Positions 29,140 to 38,627 of a DNA stretch of 45,985 nucleotides are shown piece by piece. A program made the translations under genes and the position numbers. Within the stretch, counting starts at the first letter, position 1; each line of letters starts with the position of its first letter. This stretch comes from Mycobacterium sp. (GTDB lineage: Bacteria; Actinomycetota; Actinomycetes; Mycobacteriales; Mycobacteriaceae): the NCBI GenBank assembly GCA_020438845.1, contig JAGQTV010000091.1, positions 1 to 45,985 on the forward strand. Direction: 5' to 3'. The notes beneath the pieces are model-generated. The model saw only the letters and a program-made list of their open reading frames with translations, was not told where the DNA came from and made no database searches.

Positions 29140-30462
29140 ATGGCATCCATCAAGGAACGTTTGCACTGGGCGGCCCTGCACGGCGTGGTGCGCTCAATGG
29201 CCGCCATGTCGGCTCGCCGGGGGGATCCGCAGGCACGGCTGGTTGCCGACCCGGCGGTGCGGGCCAACCCCTTCCCGTTCTACGACGAGCTTCGGGCTCA
29301 GGGACCACTCATCCGTGCCCGCGTCAGTCATCTGACCGTCGACCATGCCGTGGCCCACGAGCTGCTGCGCTCAGAGGATTTCCGGGTCATCTCCATGGGC
29401 GGTAGCCTCCCACCGCCATTGCGGTGGCTGGAGGAACGGACTCGCGCCGAGCTGCTGCACCCGCTGCAACCGCCATCACTCCTGGCCGTCGAGCCACCGG
29501 AGCACACGCGCTATCGCAAGACGGTGTCTTCGGTGTTCACCACTCGAGCGGTGGCCGCACTGCGCGACGGCGTGGAAGACACCGCCTCGACCCTGTTGAC
29601 ACGGCTGTCCGAAAATGTTGCCGGCACGGCGGCCGTGGACGTCATCGAGGGCTATTGCGCGCAGTTGCCGGTTTCCATCATCAGTGAATTGCTCGGGGTG
29701 CCGGAGTCGGACCGGCTCAAAATTCTCGAGTTCGGCGAGCTAGCCGCTCCCAGCCTGGATTTCGGCCTCAGCTGGTCGCAGTACCAACAGGTCCAGCTCG
29801 GATTGGTGGGGTTCAATGATTGGCTGGCTGCGCATTTGGAGAAACTGCGCAACGAACCCGGCGACAACCTGATGAGCAAACTCATCGAGGCTTCCGAGGG
29901 TGGCATCCGGCTCAACCAAGCCGAGTTGCAAGGGATCGCCGGACTGGTATTGGCGGCCGGATTCGAGACCACGGTCAACCTGCTGGGCAACGGAATTCGG
30001 CTACTGCTCAACTCCCCCGACCAACGCGCGCTGCTGACTGCCGACCCCTCGCTGTGGCCGGGAGCTGTCGAGGAGATCCTGCGTCTGGAGTCACCGGTCC
30101 AATTGACAGCCCGGGTGGCACGGGCCGACACGACGGTGGCCGGCGCAACGGTACGCCGCGGCGAGATGGTGGTGATCTACCTGGCCGCCGCCAATCGGGA
30201 TCCCGCCGTCTTCGCGGATCCACACCGCTTCGACATCACCCGACCGAATGCCGGCCGGCATCTTGCCTTCTCAGGTGGTCGGCACTTCTGCCTCGGAGCG
30301 GCGTTGGCCAGGACCGAGGGCGAGGCAGGATTGCGGCGGTTCTTCACCCACTTTCCCGACGCGCAGTTGGCCGGTGCCGGGCGCCGCCGCGATACTCGGG
30401 TCCTACGGGGCTGGGCCGAGCTGCCGGTTCGGTTGGGCGAGCCGGCTCGGACCTACACCTGA
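29140..30462 (+). CDS. cyp140: Cytochrome P450, CYP140-like
   Basis: The 440-residue protein has the I-helix motif LAAGFETTVNLLGN, ExxR in EEILRLESP and the heme loop FSGGRHFCLGAALARTE (Cys about 384). Its length, order and placement beside the amidohydrolase and GlnA3-like genes match M. tuberculosis CYP140 (Rv1880c). The substrate is unknown. ATG 29140 follows the CYP124 stop by two bases, without a ribosome site of its own, which indicates coupled translation. The 3' end overlaps the convergent amidohydrolase gene by ten bases. Confidence 0.92.
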   Translation: MASIKERLHWAALHGVVRSMAAMSARRGDPQARLVADPAVRANPFPFYDELRAQGPLIRARVSHLTVDHAVAHELLRSEDFRVISMGGSLPPPLRWLEERTRAELLHPLQPPSLLAVEPPEHTRYRKTVSSVFTTRAVAALRDGVEDTASTLLTRLSENVAGTAAVDVIEGYCAQLPVSIISELLGVPESDRLKILEFGELAAPSLDFGLSWSQYQQVQLGLVGFNDWLAAHLEKLRNEPGDNLMSKLIEASEGGIRLNQAELQGIAGLVLAAGFETTVNLLGNGIRLLLNSPDQRALLTADPSLWPGAVEEILRLESPVQLTARVARADTTVAGATVRRGEMVVIYLAAANRDPAVFADPHRFDITRPNAGRHLAFSGGRHFCLGAALARTEGEAGLRRFFTHFPDAQLAGAGRRRDTRVLRGWAELPVRLGEPARTYT

Positions 30463-31589
30463 TAGACGCGCTGGGCGTTGCGGCGGCCGATCAGATCAGC
30501 AACGCGGTAGGAGTCTTCGGCGCTCCATTCCCCTCGTTCGACGAAATCGCTTAACACCGAGTTCATTCCGCTCCGCCAGAGCTTGGCGCCCAGGTAGTGC
30601 AGTTCCGGCGGCCCGAACGCATCCGAGGAATAGAGGATCTTGCGGAAAGGCGCAAGCTCCAGAGCCCGGGCCAAGAAAGCCGCACTGCGGGCCCCCAGGT
30701 GATTGACGGTCAAGCCCACGTCGAGATGGACATTGTTGAACGCCTGGGCGAGGTAGCCGGCCTCTCGTTCATAGGGGTAGCAATGCAGCAGCACGATGGG
30801 GATTTCACCGGAGCCGCGCAGGAAATCCAGCAGGAGCATCGGGTTGGTGCGGTGAAGTTCGCAATCCCGGTCGCCGAGGCCGACGTGAATCTGCAGTGGC
30901 TTTCCCAATCGCAACGCCTCGTGCAACCCGAACCGCAGCACGACCCGGTCGGTCAGTCGCGCCTCTCCGCTGTCCCGCCACCGGCTGACGGCGCTTTCGA
31001 CCTCTGGATCGGTTGGCGCGGTCAGGTCTCCGTCGAATCCGCTCCGATAGGCCAGGATCGTCTTCGTGGCAACTGCGGATTGCGCTCTGTTGGTAAGGAT
31101 TTCGCGAAAATGATCGCAGTATCCCCCGGTGAGCGCCGCCGCCTGTTCAGCGATGTGTTCGAGGCGGACTACTTCGTGGACCTTGGCGCCCGTGGACTTG
31201 GTCATCTCGGCCAGCCCGGCGACGCCGCCAGTCAACCCGGTGTCGAGCAGCCACTCGGCGACCCCCGCTTCGGTCAGGAAGATCCGCGCCAACTCCGCTG
31301 CGCTGAACTCGGCCCGGCGCTGGAAGTAGGTGTCCGGTTGGACATGGCGGGGCAGGCCGAGCAGAGGGGCGCAATGCGCTCGTACGGCGAAGCCGAGTTG
31401 GGTGTCGAATCCAGAGTCGAAGTCGGCCAACGGTTCGGTGTTGGCCTCGTTGAGCCCGTTCTCGAAGCGGATGCGGTCGACATCAGATGTCCAATATCCG
31501 TGGACATGGTTGTCGATCAGCGGCAGGTCGGCGATGCGTTCAGCAAGGCCTGGATTCAACGACTCGGGGCTCACGTGCTCGGTGCTCAA
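30453..31589 (-). CDS. Amidohydrolase-family metal enzyme, partner of the GlnA3-like synthetase
   Basis: The 378-residue TIM-barrel protein has likely metal ligands in LIDNHVHGYW, PLQIHVGLGD, IVLLHCYPYE and KILYSSDAFG, as in amidohydrolases that cleave amide bonds. It matches Rv1879 of M. tuberculosis in size and context. Its TTG start (31589) overlaps the stop of the glutamine synthetase-like gene (TTGA), so the two are co-translated. Together they may make and break a gamma-glutamyl amide. The exact substrate is unknown. Confidence 0.82.
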   Translation of the reverse strand: MSTEHVSPESLNPGLAERIADLPLIDNHVHGYWTSDVDRIRFENGLNEANTEPLADFDSGFDTQLGFAVRAHCAPLLGLPRHVQPDTYFQRRAEFSAAELARIFLTEAGVAEWLLDTGLTGGVAGLAEMTKSTGAKVHEVVRLEHIAEQAAALTGGYCDHFREILTNRAQSAVATKTILAYRSGFDGDLTAPTDPEVESAVSRWRDSGEARLTDRVVLRFGLHEALRLGKPLQIHVGLGDRDCELHRTNPMLLLDFLRGSGEIPIVLLHCYPYEREAGYLAQAFNNVHLDVGLTVNHLGARSAAFLARALELAPFRKILYSSDAFGPPELHYLGAKLWRSGMNSVLSDFVERGEWSAEDSYRVADLIGRRNAQRVYQV

Positions 31590-32902
31590 ATACTCCAGGC
31601 CATCCGGAATTTGTCAGTCAGATCCTGGGGATCGAGGTGTGCGTAGGTGTCCAGTTCATATCGGCGAACCGCCACCAGTGCATCGACCGCCGGGTCACCG
31701 AGCAGAGACCGCATCCGGGGTGAACCATCAAGTGCAGCAATGGCATCCGCCTGGTTATCGGGGAGTTGTACGACGCCGGCCGCCGACTTCTCCTCCTCTG
31801 TCAGCGCTCGGGGGTCAACCGTGATCTCGGTCGGCAGTTCCGCCTTTCGCTCGATGCCGTCGAGTGCCAGGCCGAGAATGGCCGCGGTGGCGAAATACGG
31901 GTTGGCCGAGGGATCGGTGACCTTGACCTCAACATTGGCGCCACGGGGGTTGCCATGTGTGGCGCGCAAGAAGCGCACGGCCGCCTCGCGGTTCTCGGTG
32001 CCCCAGCAGGCGTGGGCACCTGCCCAGTTTCCAGGTTGCATGCGCAGTCCGGACACGATCGACCCGCACAAGACCAACTGCGCTTCGGCCAAACCGGCGA
32101 GAATACCGGCAATGGCTGCCGCACCGTCGGCGGTCATCCGGTGGGCTCCTGTACCTCCGGAGAACACCGGGCGGCCGTCGCGGCGCAGTGAGAAGTGTTG
32201 GTGTGCACCACAACCCACGCTGCCGGCGAACGGCACCGGGGACAGGGTCAGCCGCAAGCCGTGCGCGCGGGCCACCCGGCTGAGGAGGATCCTGGCCAGA
32301 ATCAACTCGTCGGCCGCGGCGACCGGGGCTTTTGGTGTCAAAGACATCTCGAACTGGTTGACTCCATATTCGGGATGGAACTGCTCGATGCCCACCCCGG
32401 CGTCGTTCATCGCCGCCAGTACGTCGCGAACGAAACCCTCGTGCTCGAGGACGCCGGCCAGTCCATACTGTGCCCACAGTTCACCGGGTATCCGGCTACC
32501 TGTCGGGTCCACGAGTTGGAATTCGATCTCGTGGCCCACCAACGCCTCCAGACCGGCTTGTTCGAGCCTGGATTCGATGCGGCCTAGTGTTCCCCGCGAG
32601 CAGGCCGGTACCGGGGTGCCGTCCTGGTCGAAGAACGATGCCGGAGCCCAGCCCAGGCCGTCGTCGATCGAACGCAGGGCATGCAGGTCGATGCGCAATC
32701 GCTCGTCGCCGATGACGCTGATGGCGTCGGTGAAAGCAATCCCCGCACGGTCGATGGCAAAGCCGTGCCAGGTAGAACTCGCGCCCAGGCCGGGATCGGC
32801 GAAATTGCGCACCCGGCTCGCAGGGACCACCTTCGCCAGTGTCAGGCCGGCCGGGTTGACGATGGTGCCGATGACTGCCGCAGGATATGCATGGTCGTCC
32901 AT
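31586..32902 (-). CDS. glnA3: Glutamine synthetase-like ligase, GlnA3 type
   Basis: The 438-residue protein has the glutamine synthetase catalytic domain: GHEIEFQLVDP and NQFEMSL metal-glutamate motifs, the GCGAHQHFSLR histidine, and RGANVEVKVTDPSANPYFA in place of the usual Arg-rich motif before the C terminus. It matches Rv1878 (GlnA3) in length and neighbourhood rather than the ammonia-assimilating GlnA1. GlnA3-type enzymes in actinobacteria are linked to gamma-glutamylation of polyamines or other amines. The frame is open far upstream, but ATG 32902 (MDDHAYPAAVIG) fits the family N terminus. It is coupled to the amidohydrolase. Confidence 0.86.
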   Translation of the reverse strand: MDDHAYPAAVIGTIVNPAGLTLAKVVPASRVRNFADPGLGASSTWHGFAIDRAGIAFTDAISVIGDERLRIDLHALRSIDDGLGWAPASFFDQDGTPVPACSRGTLGRIESRLEQAGLEALVGHEIEFQLVDPTGSRIPGELWAQYGLAGVLEHEGFVRDVLAAMNDAGVGIEQFHPEYGVNQFEMSLTPKAPVAAADELILARILLSRVARAHGLRLTLSPVPFAGSVGCGAHQHFSLRRDGRPVFSGGTGAHRMTADGAAAIAGILAGLAEAQLVLCGSIVSGLRMQPGNWAGAHACWGTENREAAVRFLRATHGNPRGANVEVKVTDPSANPYFATAAILGLALDGIERKAELPTEITVDPRALTEEEKSAAGVVQLPDNQADAIAALDGSPRMRSLLGDPAVDALVAVRRYELDTYAHLDPQDLTDKFRMAWSI

Positions 32903-32970
32903 GATGGGAATCGTAGTTGTCGGACAACCCGTCTCTCGATCGTTCGTTCGGTTCCGCGGGTCCGTACGCA

Positions 32971-35343
32971 CTAGCCTTCGGACACGCCGAGGGAAAGCCC
33001 GTCCAGGCGCACCGTGATGGGTTGCGCGCCAGCCGGAATCGGCCTGCCGAAGAGGTAGCCCTGTCCGTATTCGATGGCCGCCGTCTGTGCGGCGATCTGG
33101 TGGATGGTTGTTTCCACGCCTTCCACGACGGACGACGCGCCGACGGCACGTGCTACCTCGCCGGCCGCTCTGAGCAGCCGCAGGCCACGGGGCGTGTTGG
33201 AAGCGAGCATGAAACTGCGGTCGATCTTGACTGAAGTAACCGGAAAATAGAGCAGGTACGACATGGCGGAGTAGCCGGTGCCGAAGTCGTCGATGGCGAC
33301 CCCGACACCCATCTCGGCGAGCTCGCGAAGTTCGGATTCGGCACTGTCCCCGGCCCGGACGATGGCTTCTTCCAGGATCTCGACGGTGAGGTTGTGCGGC
33401 GGGACGCCGTGTCGGGCGAGCGCTCGTTGCACGGCGGCCCTGAACCGACCTTCGCCGAGTTGTCGGGCGGAGACGTTGATGGACATGCGATGCCGTTCCA
33501 TACCCGGCTGGGTCTGCCATCGCGCTTGTACTTCCAGTGCGGTGTTCAGGACCCATTCCCCCACCTGCTCGATGTAGGGACCGGTGTCCAGCGCGCTGAG
33601 GAATGCGACTGGTGGGACGAGTTCGCCGTTCGTGTCACGGATTCGCAGCAGTGCCTCGGCACCTGCGGTGCGGCCGGCTTCGAGGTCGACGATTGGCTGG
33701 TAGGCCAATTCAAAGGAATCGTTGTCGAGCGCTTGCACCAGCAATCGTTCGGCGTCGACGCGAGCCTGTGCCTCGGCTCGGTGGGTGGGTTTGGATTCGG
33801 CCCATCCGCCTCTGCGCTGTCGTCGGGCGGCACGCATGGCGGAGTCGGCCTCCCGGAGCATGTCGCTGGCGTCGGCATCCGGCGCCGAGCCCCGAACAAC
33901 GCCGAAGCTGACGCTGGCGTGTACTGCGGTCAGTTCCAGCTGGATCGGCTGCGTGAGAGCGCGACGGATGGGCTTGAGGAACTCAGCTACGTCCCACTGC
34001 CCGGGAAGTCCGGTCATCAGGACCACGAACTCCGCGCCGCCCAGGCGCGCCGTCAGTGAATCGAGACCGACGTGTTCGACCAGGCGCCGACCGATCGTCT
34101 TGACCAGCCGATCGCCCTCGGCGTGTCCGAAGGCGTCGACGACGTCAGAGAAGCTGTCGATTCCGACAACGATGAGCGCGACGCCGCTGTCACCGGCGCG
34201 GCCGTTGAGCGTTGCGCCGATCCGGTCGATCAGCTCGTCGCGCGTGCTCACATCGCCCGTACCGGAACCGGAGTCACGTTCGGACGGATCGTCGAGCTTG
34301 GCAAGATCCACATGCGTCAGGACTGCGCCCTGAGCCCCTCGCAGCGGAAGTGCCACCAGCCGGAAGGTCCGCGGCTTGCCGGATCCGGGAGTCGGGTCGC
34401 CGGCGCGGTACTCCACCACGATCGATTCCTCGTGGCCGGCGAGCAGTTCTTCGACAGCGTCGACAGCCGTCACCGCAAAGGGGTTGGGCATCGTCGAGGC
34501 CGCACCGGACCGGCAGAGCTCGAGATAGTTCATGCTCCGCCAATCGGGCGCCTGGTCAGTGCGGGCGAGTTCCCATTGCCGGTCCCACTCGCGATTCGTG
34601 GCGATGATGGCGCCCGAGCCGTCGATCAGCACGCACTGCGACGGCATCGAGTCGAGCATCCCCTGCACCACTGCCCGTTGATCTCGTTCGATCACACGAC
34701 CAAGCTGTGTGCCCGCCCTGGCCAGGACGTCAAGGAGGTTCGGGTCCATCGGCAGTGGGGTCGTTCCGAAGAACTCGAGGGCGGCCGCGACCTGCGTTCC
34801 GATCAGCAGCGGGACGGCGAATGCGGCCCTCATTCCGGACCGGAGGGCAATGTCGCAACGGGGGCATGTCGGTCTGTGCGAAAGGTCGTTCAACCAGACT
34901 GGTCGGCCGGATTCCCAGACCTGGCCGACCAGTCCCTCCCCCTTGCTGAAGGCGTACTCCGCGGTGGCAGTCCGTAGTGCGGAGAGGTCGAGGGACGGAT
35001 CGGCGTACCAGATGTTCCCCGGCCGCATTCGCAGTGCCGTGCCATCCGCGGCGACGATGTAGGCGTGCGCGACTGGCCATTGGAAGAACTGGCAGATGTA
35101 CTCGAGCGCGGACGCCAGAACTTCCCTGACCGAACCCGCCTGGTTGGCCAGGGTGGCGATCTGCGAGAGAAATTCGAGTTCCCGCTTTTTCTGGTACAGG
35201 TCGTGAAGTCCCTGTTCGGCGATTTCCTCCGCCTCGCGGCGGATCCTCCGTTCGCGATCGAGGCGGCGGTTGAGGAATTTGTTCTCGTCCGTCAACGCTG
35301 CCACCGAGTCAGTGTCGGGCGGATGTCCGTGGTTTGCCGCCAT
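32971..35343 (-). CDS. GAF-PAS-GGDEF-EAL cyclic-di-GMP protein with degenerate cyclase motif
   Basis: The 790-residue protein starts with a coiled coil (about 15-58). A GAF-like domain (58-225) with Cys160 and Cys163 and a PAS-like domain (226-345) follow. A GGDEF domain holds GGAEF at 435-439, and the EAL domain holds EAL (563-565), SINVSARQL, VEILEEA, DDFGTG (685-690), KIDRS, VVEGVET and GQGYLFGRP. The GGDEF signature has Ala for the catalytic Asp and no RxxD inhibitory site, so cyclase activity is unlikely. All EAL catalytic residues are intact, so it is probably a phosphodiesterase hydrolysing cyclic-di-GMP under GAF/PAS control. ATG 35343 is chosen over 35391. Confidence 0.88.
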   Translation of the reverse strand: MAANHGHPPDTDSVAALTDENKFLNRRLDRERRIRREAEEIAEQGLHDLYQKKRELEFLSQIATLANQAGSVREVLASALEYICQFFQWPVAHAYIVAADGTALRMRPGNIWYADPSLDLSALRTATAEYAFSKGEGLVGQVWESGRPVWLNDLSHRPTCPRCDIALRSGMRAAFAVPLLIGTQVAAALEFFGTTPLPMDPNLLDVLARAGTQLGRVIERDQRAVVQGMLDSMPSQCVLIDGSGAIIATNREWDRQWELARTDQAPDWRSMNYLELCRSGAASTMPNPFAVTAVDAVEELLAGHEESIVVEYRAGDPTPGSGKPRTFRLVALPLRGAQGAVLTHVDLAKLDDPSERDSGSGTGDVSTRDELIDRIGATLNGRAGDSGVALIVVGIDSFSDVVDAFGHAEGDRLVKTIGRRLVEHVGLDSLTARLGGAEFVVLMTGLPGQWDVAEFLKPIRRALTQPIQLELTAVHASVSFGVVRGSAPDADASDMLREADSAMRAARRQRRGGWAESKPTHRAEAQARVDAERLLVQALDNDSFELAYQPIVDLEAGRTAGAEALLRIRDTNGELVPPVAFLSALDTGPYIEQVGEWVLNTALEVQARWQTQPGMERHRMSINVSARQLGEGRFRAAVQRALARHGVPPHNLTVEILEEAIVRAGDSAESELRELAEMGVGVAIDDFGTGYSAMSYLLYFPVTSVKIDRSFMLASNTPRGLRLLRAAGEVARAVGASSVVEGVETTIHQIAAQTAAIEYGQGYLFGRPIPAGAQPITVRLDGLSLGVSEG

Positions 35344-35576
35344 GTCCGCATTATGCCGCTGGCATTGCCTTCCAGGCAGCGTTCCAGCCACCGTTCCTGC
35401 ATCCCCGGCGCTCGCCTGGGCGTCGATGCCAATGACACGGCGAGAGCGGCCCGGTGAGCAGATAATCGGTGCGGGCCCAAGACGACAAATTCCAATTACT
35501 CTTGCCCACAGCTGATTTCAGAGTTCCATCAACCCGTCCGGTCGCCGTGAGTAGACTTATGCTGTCCGATCAACCC

Positions 35577-35593
35577 GGTCACATCACGTGACC
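35577..35593. promoter_or_regulatory. Inverted repeat upstream of the haemophore-like gene
   Basis: GGTCAC, five bases, GTGACC lies 19-35 bp before ATG 35612, where a repressor could block the promoter or translation. It is in the 268-bp divergent gap with the EAL protein gene; nothing else there is convincing. Confidence 0.4.
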
Positions 35594-35611
35594 ACCGGCG
35601 GAAAGGCACCC

Positions 35612-35947
35612 ATGACCCCCCTGGCTCCTGTCGTGTTCCGTGCGGTCGCTGCGGCGGCAGTTGGCAGTGCGATGCTGCTCGGCAGCGTCGCGATCGCCCA
35701 GGCTGATACGCCGGCCAATTGCACCGCCGGTGACCTGGCCCGTGTTTCGTCGGGTGTTTCGAATGCCACGGCGGATTATCTGTTCAGCCATCCCGATGTC
35801 AACACCTTCTTCACCGGCCTTAAAGGCCAGGATCCCGACGTGCTGCGCACCAACGTGCAGAACTATCTGGACGCCAACCCGCAGGTTAAAAGCGAACTGC
35901 AGTCTGTCCGTCAACCTTTGGTTGATTTCAAGGCCAATTGCCAATAG
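35612..35947 (+). CDS. Secreted haemophore-like (heme-binding) protein
   Basis: The 111-residue product has a signal peptide (VVFRAVAAAAVGSAMLLGSVAIAQAD). The helical mature domain reads CTAGDLARVSSGVSNATADYLFSHPDVNTFFTGLKGQ, continues through LRTNVQNYLDANPQVKSELQSVRQPL and ends FKANC; the two cysteines probably form a disulfide. This is the mycobacterial haemophore family (Rv0203-like), which binds heme outside the cell. ATG 35612 follows GGAAAGG; the GTG at 35588 would prepend eight residues. The small exported gene 59 bp downstream may be co-transcribed. Confidence 0.82.
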   Translation: MTPLAPVVFRAVAAAAVGSAMLLGSVAIAQADTPANCTAGDLARVSSGVSNATADYLFSHPDVNTFFTGLKGQDPDVLRTNVQNYLDANPQVKSELQSVRQPLVDFKANCQ

Positions 35948-36006
35948 GGCAGCGCCTGGATCTCAACTGTTCTGACCCAGCTCGGACCGTCGAAAGGATG
36001 ACCGCT

Positions 36007-36291
36007 ATGCGAATCGGACGGATCAGTCTGACTGCCATTTCCTCGAGCGCCCTCGCCGCCGCGGCGATGATCAGCACTCTCGCCGCATACCCGCCAGAAC
36101 TCAACGCCGATCCCGGGATAGGGGGCTGCGTCGACGTGGTTGGGGTGTCGGCTTGCAGCAACGTCGACGCCAACGTGCCGAATATCAATGCGGTGGCAAA
36201 CGCCATTCCGAACATCCCGGTTCCGAACATCAACGTGCCTAACGTCCACATCAATCCGGGTCACGTCGGTCTGCCGGGCCGAGGGCGCTAG
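36007..36291 (+). CDS. Small secreted protein with an Asn/Pro/Val-rich tail
   Basis: The 94-residue protein has a signal peptide (MRIGRISLTAISSSALAAAAM) and two cysteines (GGCVDVVGVSACSN). Its tail repeats a short Asn-Ile/Val-Pro motif (AIPNIPVPNINVPNVHINPG). It looks like a cell-wall-exposed low-complexity peptide. GAAAGG lies about nine bases before ATG 36007; ATG 35998 is an alternative. No function is known. The 140 bp after it (36292-36431) contain nothing I can identify. Confidence 0.6.
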   Translation: MRIGRISLTAISSSALAAAAMISTLAAYPPELNADPGIGGCVDVVGVSACSNVDANVPNINAVANAIPNIPVPNINVPNVHINPGHVGLPGRGR

Positions 36292-36431
36292 CGCCGCATC
36301 GCTCAGAATGAGGCGTCTTTCGACCCTACAGTTCCACCGCGTCCCAGCTATCTAAGCAGGGCGAGAATGGTTGGAGTGAAGGGGAATTCGGTGGCCGAAC
36401 CGCGGCCCTCCGATTGTGCAGCGGAACCTCA

Positions 36432-38603
<2,172 letters not shown>

Positions 38604-38627
38604 TCAAGACAGCGAAGGTGGTCATCG

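Noticed and set aside
28109-29146. Reverse 345-codon frame opposite the CYP124-like gene
   Set aside because: It is the antisense of a P450 with all heme and ExxR motifs; no domain and no ribosome site.
31647-33017. Forward 456-codon open frame opposite the GlnA3-like gene
   Set aside because: It is antisense to a gene with clear glutamine synthetase motifs; composition is Ser/Arg/Pro-rich as expected of a shadow frame in GC-rich DNA, and it has no recognised domain.
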